Position numbers and translations under genes: made by a program. The notes beneath the pieces were generated by a model, which saw only the letters and a program-made list of their open reading frames with translations, was not told the DNA's origin and did not search any database. A DNA stretch of 64,000 bases from Sporisorium sorghi (Eukaryota > Basidiomycota > Ustilaginomycetes > Ustilaginales > Ustilaginaceae), in NCBI GenBank assembly GCA_023212695.1, contig JALCCG010000064.1:1-64000 (forward strand), read 5' to 3'. Of the stretch, positions 47,834 to 57,279 are shown piece by piece. The stretch's first letter is position 1. Every line of letters starts with the position of its first letter.

Positions 47834-48961
47834 TTATTCAGCAATGTCACCGATCGTCAGGGTAAGCTCAGGATAATCCGCGTCAATCGCCTTCTTCCGC
47901 TCCATGATGTGGTTCATTTCAAAGGCGGAGCCGAATAATTCGGGCTCGGGTTTGAAAGTCACACTGGTGCCAGTGTCTTGAGTCAAACCAACTGTCAAAG
48001 GTCCGGTTTGCGGAATGCCGTGGCGGTACTCTTGACGATACACCTTGCCGTCGCGACGAATCTCTACGGCCAGACGCTGAGAGAGGGCATTGACCACGGC
48101 GATACTGATGCCTTTTTCCGCGCCAGGGACGAGGAAGTGTGCGCTTGAATTCAAGCGGTGGACATCGGTCAGAATCGATTGGACGGCAGGAATGCTGGAA
48201 TTCGGAAGGGCCTGCACGGGAATGCCTCTGCCGTTATCGGTCACCGTTACGCTGCCATCCCCATGCAGGAAGATGCCAATCTGATTGCCGTACCCGTTCG
48301 TATGCTCCAATATCGAATTCTCCACCACCGCCCAGAGCAGCTGATGAATATCGAAATTCTGCGAGGTTCCGAAATACATCCCCGCATGATTGCGGGTTTC
48401 CGTCATTTCCAGATAATCGCTCGTATCAAGAAGATCGCCCGCCGCAGACAGCAGCAGCAGGAACGGCAGGCTCCGGTGCTTGGGCAGAGCGTAGCGTCCA
48501 CCGTGCTCTTGCACGAGTAAATCCGCGCCGAGAAGCGCCTTGAGGTGATGATACAGCTGGCCGGTCGTCCCCATGTTCAAGCGTTCCACCAGCTCGGAGC
48601 CGGTCAAAGGCTCTGTCATGACGGCCTTTAAAATATCGAGGCGCTGCTTATTGCCCAGGGCTGCGAGGATTTTGGCTGCCTTCTCGGTGTTCATGTCCAG
48701 CAATTGCTCCATTCGGCGTTCCTGGGGCTCCCACCGGAGTCCATCGCCGTTCAGGTGCACCTGTCCGGAGTAAAAGACGGAGCCGGGTACATGGGTCGAG
48801 TCATGTATGTTGGGTGCTGAAGTGATTTCTTGGGGCTGCTGGTTTAATGCGGAAGCTGGTTTTCGTTCCACCAGAGCTTGGTATACAAGCTGCTGCAGCT
48901 CCGCCATTTGTTTCTGTAAGACATCCATTTCATGGAGCAGGTCGCGTGTCATAGGAGTCAT
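47834..48961 (-). CDS. ArsR-type HTH fused to GyrB/Hsp90-type (GHKL) ATPase domain
   Basis: This ~375-residue protein combines, in order (numbering from the GTG at 48970), an N-terminal coiled-coil segment (~8-35), a linker, an ArsR-type winged helix (~96-165, KILAALGNKQRLDILKAVMTEPLTGSELVERLN), and a C-terminal ATP-binding domain (~205-372). The latter shows an N-box (LLWAVVENSI), the G1 box DNGRGIP (~245-251) and a G2-like GAEKGISIAVVNALS, the last very like the GyrB sequence around VVNALS. ATP or a GHKL ligand could control DNA binding. Start choices are GTG 48970, ATG 48961 or ATG 48952. A perfect 40-bp dyad lies immediately upstream, so autoregulation is likely. Function otherwise unknown. 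Confidence 0.85.
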   Translation of the reverse strand: MTPMTRDLLHEMDVLQKQMAELQQLVYQALVERKPASALNQQPQEITSAPNIHDSTHVPGSVFYSGQVHLNGDGLRWEPQERRMEQLLDMNTEKAAKILAALGNKQRLDILKAVMTEPLTGSELVERLNMGTTGQLYHHLKALLGADLLVQEHGGRYALPKHRSLPFLLLLSAAGDLLDTSDYLEMTETRNHAGMYFGTSQNFDIHQLLWAVVENSILEHTNGYGNQIGIFLHGDGSVTVTDNGRGIPVQALPNSSIPAVQSILTDVHRLNSSAHFLVPGAEKGISIAVVNALSQRLAVEIRRDGKVYRQEYRHGIPQTGPLTVGLTQDTGTSVTFKPEPELFGSAFEMNHIMERKKAIDADYPELTLTIGDIAE

Positions 48962-48981
48962 CAACCTCACTTATCGTAAAA

Positions 48982-49021
48982 TTATGTTATTACGTAATTA
49001 TTATATTACGTAATAACATAA
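48982..49021. promoter_or_regulatory. Perfect 40-bp inverted repeat, probable operator
   Basis: Two 17-bp arms (TTATGTTATTACGTAAT at 48982-48998 and its exact complement at 49005-49021) flank TATTAT. Each arm contains the 10-bp palindrome ATTACGTAAT. It lies ~20-60 bp upstream of the ArsR-GyrB fusion gene. Confidence 0.85.
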
Positions 49022-49192
49022 ATGTAAATCCACTTTAAGGAAATTTTCATTCGTTTGAGTGAAAGGAAAGATCATTCGGGGTTTTGGGAAGGGCAAATGC
49101 TTCTGCTGGGGGGAACTGTAACCAGCGGTAAAGGCTGGATAGGATGCGTTGTTCTGGCGGTTTGGTGACCAGGAGATCCCCATATACAAAAA

Positions 49193-49228
49193 CAAAGACC
49201 ACGCCTGCCATATGGGGGCGTGGTCTTA
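49193..49228. terminator. Terminator after nucleotidyltransferase-like gene
   Basis: AAGACCACGCC pairs with GGCGTGGTCTT, ten-base loop, flanked by A- and T-rich ends. It lies 16 bp beyond the stop of the minus-strand gene at 49244. Confidence 0.85.
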
Positions 49229-49243
49229 AATTATATAGAAATT

Positions 49244-50299
49244 CTAGGTCGGCTCTGGGCCTCCTGTTACTTCGGGATTGGCCTCCAGAATCCCCTCCGT
49301 GATGTTCCAAAGCATGGGCAGGAAGCGAATGACTTCGTCTGCCCGCTTTTGCAGGTCTGCCGTGGATGTAATGCCAAGATCCGCAAGTATGGCGTCAAAG
49401 GCCGGGGCGTATTCCCGTTGAAACTCAGGAGGTCCATCAGCTTCCAAAATGTTGTGGCAGCGTGCAAAGGTGGCGACCATCCAGAAAACAGCCTCTCGAT
49501 GGCTGCCGTTCAGGATCAGCTCGCGGCTGCCTTCAATGGCAATCGGTCTTGCATCCGCGGTAATATCGCTGCTGAAGAAGAAAGTTGTCTTTGCAATCGC
49601 GGCAGCGGCGTCGAAGGTTCGGGACAGTCCATTGAGATGATGCATCGCTTGCTCGGCGGTCATGTCCTTACAGCCCAGCAGCCTTAACAGCTCTTCGTAG
49701 ATTTCCTCTCGGCCGTATTCCTTAAGCACATCGCGGGCTGCCACATAACGCAGTCTGACGGTTGGGTTCCGAAGAGCGGCAACCAGCAGCAAGTGGGTCG
49801 TAACGCCGGTAGGGAAGAGCCAGGAGGTAACCTGTCTATGCCAGGAGGCAGAAGGATCGATGGATCTGAGCCCGGTAATGATGCGTTCTCGCACATTCTC
49901 GCAGCGGCGGCTGACCCAGATCCGGTCGGCAAAATGCCGGGAAACCTCTGTTTGCAGCTTGCGGAGCTGCCCGGTCGGATCGGACATCAGGGTGTCCACC
50001 CGAAAGCTGCCGGCCAGATGATAGGACGTTAATACCTGCTCGGGCGAGGACAGGTCCCGCCAGGAAAGATAGGTGGCCTCAATCAAGGCGTCCTGGTAGA
50101 CAAACTTTCCGAGCTTGAGAGGGGGTTCTGCGTCTTCAGTGACAACGACAACGTCGATGTCCGAGGACGGGGCCATCTCGGCATCATCCGGCTTCCCTAC
50201 GGTGGAGCCGCTAAAATAGGCACCCATAAAGCCGGGCTCCCTGCTGGCATGCTGCAAGACCCAATCGGTGGCTGCTGCTCGTGCTGATCCCACGTTCAT
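49244..50299 (-). CDS. Nucleotidyltransferase-like protein
   Basis: This 351-residue cytosolic protein has an N-terminal nucleotidyltransferase core: GAYFSGSTVGKPDDAEMAPSSDIDVVVV (~24-51), with the GS...DxD motif of the minimal nucleotidyltransferase fold. The remaining ~280 residues are mainly helical (a possible substrate domain) and include an HLNGLSRTF stretch. This shape is seen in aminoglycoside-type and other small-molecule nucleotidyltransferases, but no specific family can be named. Single gene with its own terminator. Confidence 0.75.
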   Translation of the reverse strand: MNVGSARAAATDWVLQHASREPGFMGAYFSGSTVGKPDDAEMAPSSDIDVVVVTEDAEPPLKLGKFVYQDALIEATYLSWRDLSSPEQVLTSYHLAGSFRVDTLMSDPTGQLRKLQTEVSRHFADRIWVSRRCENVRERIITGLRSIDPSASWHRQVTSWLFPTGVTTHLLLVAALRNPTVRLRYVAARDVLKEYGREEIYEELLRLLGCKDMTAEQAMHHLNGLSRTFDAAAAIAKTTFFFSSDITADARPIAIEGSRELILNGSHREAVFWMVATFARCHNILEADGPPEFQREYAPAFDAILADLGITSTADLQKRADEVIRFLPMLWNITEGILEANPEVTGGPEPT

Positions 50300-50526
50300 G
50301 TCCTACTTCCTCCTCTACCTGCATGAGTATCTAAGTAAAATAACAAAAATATCCTATTCTTCATTACATTATATGGGCTTTAAATCTAGAGTACAACCGC
50401 ATGAGGCTTGATGGCTCTCGTTGTGCCGAGGGATTGGCGGCATTAGGGAAGAAGGGAACATGGTACGGGTGGAGGGATTAGAGAAGTTTGCGCTCATAAG
50501 CAGCATCGGTATATCCAACGTGAAAT

Positions 50527-50586
50527 GCCAAAACGGACATTCCCATCATCGCTGAAGCTTCGGCGATGGAGAATGTCCGTTTTGAT
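50527..50586 (-). terminator. Terminator of DeoR-family gene
   Basis: CAAAACGGACATTC pairs with GAATGTCCGTTTTG, with an inner stem CATCATCGC..GCGATGG. Downstream of the minus-strand regulator stop at 50594. Confidence 0.85.
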
Positions 50587-50593
50587 GTTTATT

Positions 50594-51358
50594 CTATTCA
50601 TCCGCAATCACTAGCGTTGTACTGGTTTTTTTGAATTTTGGAATGAGGCTTGCATTGACGTTGGCATCCGTCACGATGGTATCAATTTTGTCGAGTGATG
50701 CGATAGAGATGGTAACGTCTTTGCCAAACTTGGTGCTGTCCGCCATAACAAACACCTCTTTGGACAGCTCGATCATTTTTTTACGAGTAATGGCTTCTTC
50801 CAGATTATAGTCGGAAATGCCTTTCTCGATGGTAATGCCGCTGCAGCAGATGAAGGCCTTCAGCACATTCAGCTCATGGAAGTTGAAAATGTATTCATAC
50901 GCTACGATGGACTGTTCCTCGCGCCGGATTTTGCCGCCAATCATAATCAGCTCTACATCGCTGTCCATCAGCTCAATCGCAACCGGAAGCGAATTCGTAA
51001 CCACCGTCAGCTTCTTCTTATGCTTCACGTATTTGGCGATCTGATACGTGGTCGAGCCGCTGTCGATGTAGATACAATCGCCGTCATGGATGAATTCACT
51101 GCTTTTGCGGGCGATCCTGTCCTTCTCTTCCAGCTGGCTGACCATACGCTCATCCATGGAGGATTCGCCGAACCGGGACTCTACGAGTTTAACCCCGCCG
51201 TAAATCTTCTCAATCCGGCCTTGCTTGGTCAAGGTGTTCAGATCCCGGCGCAGTGTATCCACAGAGATATTCAGCTCTTCGGTTAGTTCCGTGATCTTTA
51301 ATACTTTTCTAATCGTAAGCAGCTCTAGTATTTTCTTGTGCCTCTCCAGTGGAAACAT
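50594..51358 (-). CDS. DeoR/GlpR-family transcriptional regulator
   Basis: This 254-residue repressor has an N-terminal DeoR winged helix (FPLERHKKILELLTIRKVLKITELTEELNISVDTLRRDLNTL, ~2-43) and a C-terminal effector domain with CIYIDSGSTTYQIAKYV and SDYNLEEAITRKKMIELS, typical of phosphosugar-type sensors. It is divergent from the aminoethylphosphonate operon, so it is likely to control it. DeoR proteins usually sense phosphorylated sugars; here a phosphonate intermediate would be a plausible but unproven ligand. Confidence 0.9.
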   Translation of the reverse strand: MFPLERHKKILELLTIRKVLKITELTEELNISVDTLRRDLNTLTKQGRIEKIYGGVKLVESRFGESSMDERMVSQLEEKDRIARKSSEFIHDGDCIYIDSGSTTYQIAKYVKHKKKLTVVTNSLPVAIELMDSDVELIMIGGKIRREEQSIVAYEYIFNFHELNVLKAFICCSGITIEKGISDYNLEEAITRKKMIELSKEVFVMADSTKFGKDVTISIASLDKIDTIVTDANVNASLIPKFKKTSTTLVIADE

Positions 51359-51611
51359 TCGCCCTCACCCATTCAATTCGCATTAGTAGTTGACGCTCGC
51401 ATTCAAGTCTAGTTTACTCATTCGTGCCTCCATATTCAATAGATTTACCCATATTATTCGTAAGTTAGGCATGTGATACAGTTAAATATAGTCAACAATT
51501 AGTAGTAATTTATGAATGATATATGCATAATTTACTTACATTTAACAGTTTGCATGATTCTTGTTTACATATGGTTTTTATACTGAGGATGTGTTCAAGG
51601 AGGTGAGCCGG
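51359..51611. promoter_or_regulatory. Divergent regulatory region of DeoR gene and phosphonate operon
   Basis: An AT-rich ~250 bp with several TTACAT/ATGTAA-like and TTAACA motifs. I could not place a promoter with confidence. AAGGAGG (51597-51603) is the ribosome binding site of the first transporter gene. Confidence 0.45.
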
Positions 51612-52364
51612 TTGTTGAAGCTTCAGCATATAAGTAAACAATTCGACGATAAAGTGGTTTTGGATGACATCAGCGTAGAAATCGGTACAGGTGAGATTGT
51701 GTCACTGCTTGGTCCGAGCGGCAGCGGAAAGACCACATTACTGAATATCATTTTGGGACTCACCCGGATGGACCAGGGAAGCATCGTGTTCCATGATCAG
51801 GATCTGAGCAGCGTACCGATGAAGAAGCGGGGTTTTAATATTGTTTTTCAGGATTATGCCTTATTCCCGAATTTGAATGCCTACGACAATATTGTATACG
51901 GGCTGCGCAATAAGAAGGGAACTGTAAGTGAGCAGGAGGTACAGGAATATATCGATTTTCTGGAGCTGCAGCCCCACTTGAAGAAGAGGATCAGCGAGCT
52001 GTCAGGGGGTCAGAAGCAGAGGGTGGCCCTGGCAAGAACACTTGTCACCAAGCCAAAAATTCTGCTGCTCGACGAACCGCTCAGTGCGCTGGATGGCGTC
52101 ATTAAGGAGTCGATCAAGCAGCGTATCCAGTCGATTGCCAGAGAATTCAAACTCACCACGATCATTGTGACGCATGATCCGGAGGAGGCGCTGACGCTGT
52201 CCGATAAAATCCTGATTATTAACCAAGGAAAAATCGCCCAGTTCGGTACGCCACAGGAGATTGTTCATCATCCCCAGGATGATTTTGTGAAGCAGTTCAT
52301 CATCAAGCAGCTGCATATCAAAAGGCAGAATATTTACAATCTGTTCGGTGAGCATTATGCCTAA
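51612..52364 (+). CDS. ABC transporter ATP-binding protein (2-aminoethylphosphonate uptake)
   Basis: This ~250-residue ATPase shows Walker [10 protein letters not shown], signature [14 protein letters not shown], Walker [14 protein letters not shown] and the H-loop VTHDPEEA. It lacks the long TOBE tail of PotA. TTG 51612 is chosen as start because AAGGAGG (51597-51603) is eight bases ahead; TTG 51615 is another possibility, while GTG 51603 overlaps the binding site and ATG 51561 lacks one. It is first in a five-gene operon whose last two genes degrade 2-aminoethylphosphonate, so it probably powers phosphonate import (PhnT-like). Confidence 0.88.
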   Translation: MLKLQHISKQFDDKVVLDDISVEIGTGEIVSLLGPSGSGKTTLLNIILGLTRMDQGSIVFHDQDLSSVPMKKRGFNIVFQDYALFPNLNAYDNIVYGLRNKKGTVSEQEVQEYIDFLELQPHLKKRISELSGGQKQRVALARTLVTKPKILLLDEPLSALDGVIKESIKQRIQSIAREFKLTTIIVTHDPEEALTLSDKILIINQGKIAQFGTPQEIVHHPQDDFVKQFIIKQLHIKRQNIYNLFGEHYA

Positions 52365-53976
52365 TGTGAAGCCGGAAATGCGGGTAATCTTCACCGTCAT
52401 TCTGATCTTGTTCGCTGCGTTTCTGTTCCTGCCGTTGCTTATATTGCTGGTTCGTTCCTTCGAGTCCGATCAGGGGTTTACCCTCGGTCACTATATGTCA
52501 CTAGGCTCGAACCGGGAATTGATGACAGCGATCGGCAACAGTGTGAAGGTATCGGCTTTAACGGCGCTGATCACAACTATCCTGGGATTTATGCTGGCGT
52601 ACTCCATTCATTGCACGAGGATATATCAGCCCCTCAAAGGGGTGTTGAAAACCGTCATCATCGTCCCGATGCTGCTTCCGACGATTACGTATGGGTTCGC
52701 CATTATGTATTCGTTTGGTAACCAGGGATTGATCACCCGGCTTGCCGGACGCAATTTGTTCGAAATCTACGGATTGAACGGATTACTCATCGGCTATGTC
52801 GTATACACGCTGCCTCCCGTATTCCTGCTGATCCATAACGCTTTTCAATACATTGATAAAAAGTTCATCATCGTATCCAAGTTAATGGGAGACGGAACGA
52901 TGAGAAGTTTCATGAACACCATTCTGCGTCCTCTCGCGGGTGCGCTTGGCGGAGCTTTTGTACTTTCCTTTATTTTAAGTTTTACGGATTTCGGGATACC
53001 GGCTTCCGTTGGCGGTACCTATCCCGTCGTGGCAACGCAGCTGTATCAGGTGATGCTGGGCTCCATTCCGGACTTCAACCAAGGCGCTGTTATTGCGGTT
53101 CTGATGCTGATACCGGCCGTGTTCGGCATCTGGCTGCTGAATTATCTGGAGAAATGGAATTTTCACTATGACAAGCTGTCGGATATCGAGCTGCCGCGGC
53201 ACCGAGTGCGGGATATCGCATTCGGAGTTATTTCATCGGTGATCGTGCTTGGGATGCTCTCTATTTTTGCGGTGATGTTCATTGCACCATGGCTGAGCAG
53301 TTATCCCTATGACCTGACGTTTACGTTCAAGCATGTACGGGACGTGTTTCAATCGAGCGATTTGACGGGGGTATATCGCAACTCGCTCTGGGTCGCCCTC
53401 CTGACGGCTCTGTTCGGAACCCTGATGGCATACGGATCGGCATTGCTCAATGTCCGCACCTCGTTAAAAGCCCGATCGGCGGTAGATATGGTATCGATGA
53501 TTACCAATACGGTACCCGGCATGGTGCTGGGGATCTCCTACCTGCTCCTCTTTAATGGAAGCAGCCTGAAGGGCACGTTTGTCATTATTGTCTTATGCAA
53601 TATCGTGCATTTCTTTACGACGCCGTACTTAATGGCCAAGAACTCCCTGTCCAAAATGAATCCATCCTGGGAGACCACCGGGGAGCTGCTGGGCGACAGC
53701 TGGTTCAAGACCGTATATCGGGTGATCCTGCCGAACTCGGCCTCAACCGTCATCGAGATGTTTGGCTACTATTTCATCAACGCTATGGTGACGGTCAGCG
53801 GGATTATCTTTCTCGTATCGGCCCAGACGTCGCTTGTTGCCAGCAAGATCAAAGAGCTGCAGCATTTCGCCAAGTTTAATGAAATCTTCGTGCTGTCGAT
53901 GCTGATCTTCTTCACGAATCTGATCATCAAGCTGGTGTGCGACGCATGGCAGCGGAGGACTTCCGTTCGACGCTGA
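52357..53976 (+). CDS. ABC transporter permease with two fused permease domains (2-aminoethylphosphonate uptake)
   Basis: This ~539-residue membrane protein has about twelve hydrophobic segments in two homologous MetI-like halves (~20-270 and ~290-535), each a permease domain as found in PhnU/PhnV and FbpB-type systems but joined in one chain. Coupling loops are visible around [20 protein letters not shown] and [23 protein letters not shown] 52357 or GTG 52348 is the start; both overlap the ATPase gene end, so translation is coupled. One double permease replaces the usual pair. Confidence 0.87.
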   Translation: MPNVKPEMRVIFTVILILFAAFLFLPLLILLVRSFESDQGFTLGHYMSLGSNRELMTAIGNSVKVSALTALITTILGFMLAYSIHCTRIYQPLKGVLKTVIIVPMLLPTITYGFAIMYSFGNQGLITRLAGRNLFEIYGLNGLLIGYVVYTLPPVFLLIHNAFQYIDKKFIIVSKLMGDGTMRSFMNTILRPLAGALGGAFVLSFILSFTDFGIPASVGGTYPVVATQLYQVMLGSIPDFNQGAVIAVLMLIPAVFGIWLLNYLEKWNFHYDKLSDIELPRHRVRDIAFGVISSVIVLGMLSIFAVMFIAPWLSSYPYDLTFTFKHVRDVFQSSDLTGVYRNSLWVALLTALFGTLMAYGSALLNVRTSLKARSAVDMVSMITNTVPGMVLGISYLLLFNGSSLKGTFVIIVLCNIVHFFTTPYLMAKNSLSKMNPSWETTGELLGDSWFKTVYRVILPNSASTVIEMFGYYFINAMVTVSGIIFLVSAQTSLVASKIKELQHFAKFNEIFVLSMLIFFTNLIIKLVCDAWQRRTSVRR

Positions 53977-54012
53977 GCTATTGCTGCAAGGGATGAATGT
54001 CCGCTGCGATGC

Positions 54013-54122
54013 CGGATCGTACTTCCGATCGCTGTTGTCTTCAGATTTCTCTGATTGAAATGAATCAACTGCAGAAATCCGAGGACAAAGGCGAACGCAT
54101 ACGCTTCTCCAGTACGATTCCG
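54013..54122 (+). repeat. Palindromic intergenic element, copy E
   Basis: Outer stem CGGATCGTACT (54013-54023) pairs with AGTACGATTCCG (54111-54122; one bulged base). The conserved loop strands are TCCGATCGCTGTT (54024-54036) and AAAGGCGAACGC (54087-54098). Inner stem TCAGATTTCT pairs with AGAAATCCGA (one mismatch). The stem sequences differ entirely from copies A, C and D, but the loop strands match. It lies between the permease and binding-protein genes of the phosphonate operon. Confidence 0.7.
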
Positions 54123-54285
54123 TCCTCTTTCGCTGGGTGACAGCACGAAGCACCAAGCAAGAAGCAAGAAGTACCGTGCCCAGAAGCATCATCTGCAATT
54201 CAATCAAAGATATGCGCAAGCGAGTTAGACCCATCTTTTCACTTGATTTCTAAATATAACAACACAACAAGGAGTGGAGTTACTC

Positions 54286-55281
54286 ATGATCAAAACGTTA
54301 AAAGGAATGCTGCTGTCATTAATCGCCATCAGCATGGTGTTTGCACTGGCTGCCTGCGGCAGCGGCAGCGCGGGGGAAGCGAAGAAGGTGGTCATCTACA
54401 CGAACGGGGATGAAGAAGCCGTCGCCGCAATGGAAACCTCGTTGAAGAACGCGGGATATGACGGACAATATCTCGTGCAATCACTAGGCACTTCAGAGCT
54501 GGGAGGCAAGCTCATGGCCGAAGGGAACAAAATCGAGGCCGACTTGATCACGATGAGCTCGTACTTTATCGAGAGCTCGCAGAGCGAGCATTCCATGTTC
54601 AAGGACCTGGCTTTTGATACAGGCGCCGTTGACTCCTATCCGGCCTATTACACGCCGATTCTGGCGAATACCGGGTCCATCTTCGTCAATACGGAAGTGT
54701 TGAAGGAAAAAGGCTTGCCGATGCCAACCTCCATCACCGACCTGACCAAACCGGAATTCAGCGGACTCGTATCGATTCCGAACATAATGGATTCCTCCAC
54801 CGGCTGGCTGCTGGTTCAGGCGATCATCAGTCAATACGGTGAAGACGCAGGCCGGCAGGTGCTCCATGATCTGATTGCCAATGTCGGACCGCATCTGGAA
54901 AGCTCGGGCTCGGGTCCGATCAAGAAGGTGCAGGCCGGCGAAGTGGCAGCCGGGTTTGGACTCCGGCATCAGGCCGTTGCGGCCAAAGCAGCCGGTGCAC
55001 CGATTGATTACGTGGATCCGGTTGAAGGCAACTTCTCCCTGACCGAGTCGGTTGCCGTGGTGGACAAGGAGAATGCCACAACAGATTTGGCGATGAAAAT
55101 GGCGGAAACCCTGATCAAGGACGCCAGAAAAGATCTGATTGTGAACTATCCGGTAGCCCTGTATGAGGGGGAGACTGTGGATGAGGTCAACAAACCAGCG
55201 TACGCCATGAAGTTCGAGAAACCATTGACGGTAGAGCTGTTGGAAGAGCACCAGCAATTTTTCAACGGATCTAAAGAATAG
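54286..55281 (+). CDS. Phosphonate (2-aminoethylphosphonate) ABC transporter binding lipoprotein
   Basis: This ~331-residue extracellular binding protein has a lipobox LAAC (Cys ~24) and a two-lobe type 2 binding fold (KVVIYTNGDEEAVAAMETSL at the start, then FVNTEVLKEKGLPMPTSITDL), the FbpA/PhnS-type family. ATG 54286 follows AAGGAGTGGAG. The GTG at 54274 is too close to the same site. Position directly before phnW suggests it binds 2-aminoethylphosphonate. The ~300-bp gap from the permease gene carries a palindromic element. Confidence 0.88.
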   Translation: MIKTLKGMLLSLIAISMVFALAACGSGSAGEAKKVVIYTNGDEEAVAAMETSLKNAGYDGQYLVQSLGTSELGGKLMAEGNKIEADLITMSSYFIESSQSEHSMFKDLAFDTGAVDSYPAYYTPILANTGSIFVNTEVLKEKGLPMPTSITDLTKPEFSGLVSIPNIMDSSTGWLLVQAIISQYGEDAGRQVLHDLIANVGPHLESSGSGPIKKVQAGEVAAGFGLRHQAVAAKAAGAPIDYVDPVEGNFSLTESVAVVDKENATTDLAMKMAETLIKDARKDLIVNYPVALYEGETVDEVNKPAYAMKFEKPLTVELLEEHQQFFNGSKE

Positions 55282-55302
55282 GCACCATAGGAGCGATGCG
55301 AT

Positions 55303-56397
55303 ATGAATAAATATAAACTTTTGACACCCGGCCCTTTGACGACAACCAGCTCGGTGAAGGAGGAGATGCTCCTTGACCGCTGTACATGGGATGACGAATA
55401 TAAATCCATTACGCAAAAAATCAGATCACAGCTCCTGGCATTAGCCGGGGCGGATGCGGCACAATACACAGCTGTTCTGATGCAGGGAAGCGGAACGTTT
55501 GCCGTCGAATCCGTGATGACGTCAACCATATCGAAGGAAGATAAGGTGCTGATCGTGACCAATGGCGCCTATGGCGAGCGACTCGTGAAGATGGCGGAGT
55601 ACATTGGACTGCATTACACGGAATACAAGTTGAATTACAATGAACAACCAAGCGAGAATGAGCTGCGGTCGAGACTTCAAAAGGATCTGCGAATTACGCA
55701 TATTGCGATGGTGCATTGCGAGACAACAACGGGGATACTGAACCCGCTGGAGATGGTATCCAGGCTGTCCAAGGAGTATGGGAAAACCCTTATTATCGAT
55801 GCCATGAGCAGCTTTGGCGGAATGGAGATTGACGTTCAGGGTCTTGGCATCGATTACCTGATCAGCAGTGCGAATAAATGCATTCAAGGCGTCCCGGGAT
55901 TTGGATTCGTCATCGCCAAGCTGGAGAAGCTTGCGTTATGCGAGGGGATTGCACGCAGCCTGTCGCTGGATCTGTACGATCAGTGGAAGGGCATGGACAA
56001 GGATGGCAAATGGCGCTATACCTCACCGACGCATGTGGTGGCGGCATTCTCCAAAGCGCTGGATGAGCTGGATGCAGAAGGCGGCGTATCCGCCAGATTC
56101 AGACGCTACCGGAATAACAATCGCCTGCTGCGGGAGAAATTGGCCCGGATCGGCATTCATGCCTATATAACCGAAGACAAGCAATCACCAATTATCACAA
56201 CGTTTCTGTTCCCTGGTGAAGGGTTTAGCTTTGGGCAATTTTACGCTTATATCAAAGAAAGAGGCTATGTCATATACCCGGGCAAACTGACCGACGTGGA
56301 TACCTTCCGCATCGGGAATATCGGGGAAATCTATGAACAGGATATCGAGGAGTTATGCCGCATTATCGAAGAATATAGGGGAGTGATGGCACAATGA
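55303..56397 (+). CDS. phnW: 2-aminoethylphosphonate-pyruvate transaminase
   Basis: This 364-residue PLP enzyme transfers the amino group of 2-aminoethylphosphonate to pyruvate, giving phosphonoacetaldehyde and alanine. It shows the family start LLTPGPLTTTSSVKEEML, the substrate loop LMQGSGTFAVES, the PLP Asp in IIDAMSSFGG and Lys192 in SSANKCIQGVPG. Length is typical. The stop codon overlaps the phnX start (ATGA), so the two pathway enzymes are coupled. Confidence 0.95.
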   Translation: MNKYKLLTPGPLTTTSSVKEEMLLDRCTWDDEYKSITQKIRSQLLALAGADAAQYTAVLMQGSGTFAVESVMTSTISKEDKVLIVTNGAYGERLVKMAEYIGLHYTEYKLNYNEQPSENELRSRLQKDLRITHIAMVHCETTTGILNPLEMVSRLSKEYGKTLIIDAMSSFGGMEIDVQGLGIDYLISSANKCIQGVPGFGFVIAKLEKLALCEGIARSLSLDLYDQWKGMDKDGKWRYTSPTHVVAAFSKALDELDAEGGVSARFRRYRNNNRLLREKLARIGIHAYITEDKQSPIITTFLFPGEGFSFGQFYAYIKERGYVIYPGKLTDVDTFRIGNIGEIYEQDIEELCRIIEEYRGVMAQ

Positions 56398-57212
56398 ACA
56401 GAATCGAAGGCGTTATATTGGACTGGGCCGGAACGGCCGTTGATTTTGGATGTTTTGCACCTGTGAATGTGTTTGTCGATATTTTCAAGAATGCGGGTAT
56501 TGAAGTGACGATGGACGAAGCGAGAGCACCAATGGGCATGCTGAAGATCGATCATATCCGTGCCATGCTGTCGATGCCGAGAGTATCGGCTCTATGGGAA
56601 GCGAAGTATGGAGAAGCTTATCAAGAGCAGGATGTGCAGCGGCTGTATGCGGAGTTTGAGCCGGCCTTAATGGCTTCCTTATCCGAGTATACGGACCCGA
56701 TTCCGGGTGTCATCGAGACGGTGGAAGCGTTGAAGTCACAAGGGCTGAAGATTGGCTCCACAACAGGCTATACAAGCACTATGATGGAGGTTGTTGTCTC
56801 GAATGCCCGGCAGAAGGGTTACAGTCCGGATGTCTATTTCACCCCGGATGACACACACTCGAAGGGAAGACCTTACCCTTACATGATCTATCGGAATATG
56901 GAGTTTCTCCAATTGTCGGCTTCATGGAAAGTCGTTAAGGTGGGCGACACCGTCTCGGATGTAAAAGAGGGCGTGAACGCAGGCGTATGGTCGGTTGGAG
57001 TCATCATCGGCAGCTCGGAAATGGGCCTGAGCCTGGACGAATTCCAGGCCTTGTCGGAATCGGAGCGGGAAGCTGCGATCGCGAAGGCCGAGCAGACGTT
57101 TATCCGGAACGGGGCGGACTTTACAATTCATACGATGTCCGAGCTCCCACAACTCATTGAGAATTTGAATGGAATGTTGTCCGAGGGAAAAAGACCGGGA
57201 ATGCAACCATAA
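56394..57212 (+). CDS. phnX: Phosphonoacetaldehyde hydrolase
   Basis: This 272-residue HAD-superfamily enzyme splits phosphonoacetaldehyde into acetaldehyde and phosphate. The nucleophile Asp10 is in ILDWAGTAVDFG, Lys51 in MLKIDHIRAM is the probable Schiff-base lysine, and VGDTVSDVKEGVNAG gives the Mg-binding acidic motif. Together with PhnW it completes the two-step 2-aminoethylphosphonate pathway, giving phosphate, ammonium equivalents and carbon. A terminator follows 18 bp after the stop. Confidence 0.95.
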   Translation: MNRIEGVILDWAGTAVDFGCFAPVNVFVDIFKNAGIEVTMDEARAPMGMLKIDHIRAMLSMPRVSALWEAKYGEAYQEQDVQRLYAEFEPALMASLSEYTDPIPGVIETVEALKSQGLKIGSTTGYTSTMMEVVVSNARQKGYSPDVYFTPDDTHSKGRPYPYMIYRNMEFLQLSASWKVVKVGDTVSDVKEGVNAGVWSVGVIIGSSEMGLSLDEFQALSESEREAAIAKAEQTFIRNGADFTIHTMSELPQLIENLNGMLSEGKRPGMQP

Positions 57213-57229
57213 AGGAATGATAGTAAAAG

Positions 57230-57257
57230 GGCCGCGTTCTCACGCGGCTTTTTCTGC
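57230..57257 (+). terminator. Terminator of phosphonate operon
   Basis: GCCGCGT pairs with ACGCGGC across TCTC, then TTTTTC. Confidence 0.9.
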
Positions 57258-57279
57258 TGTGTGGCGGGTATAGGGTCTT

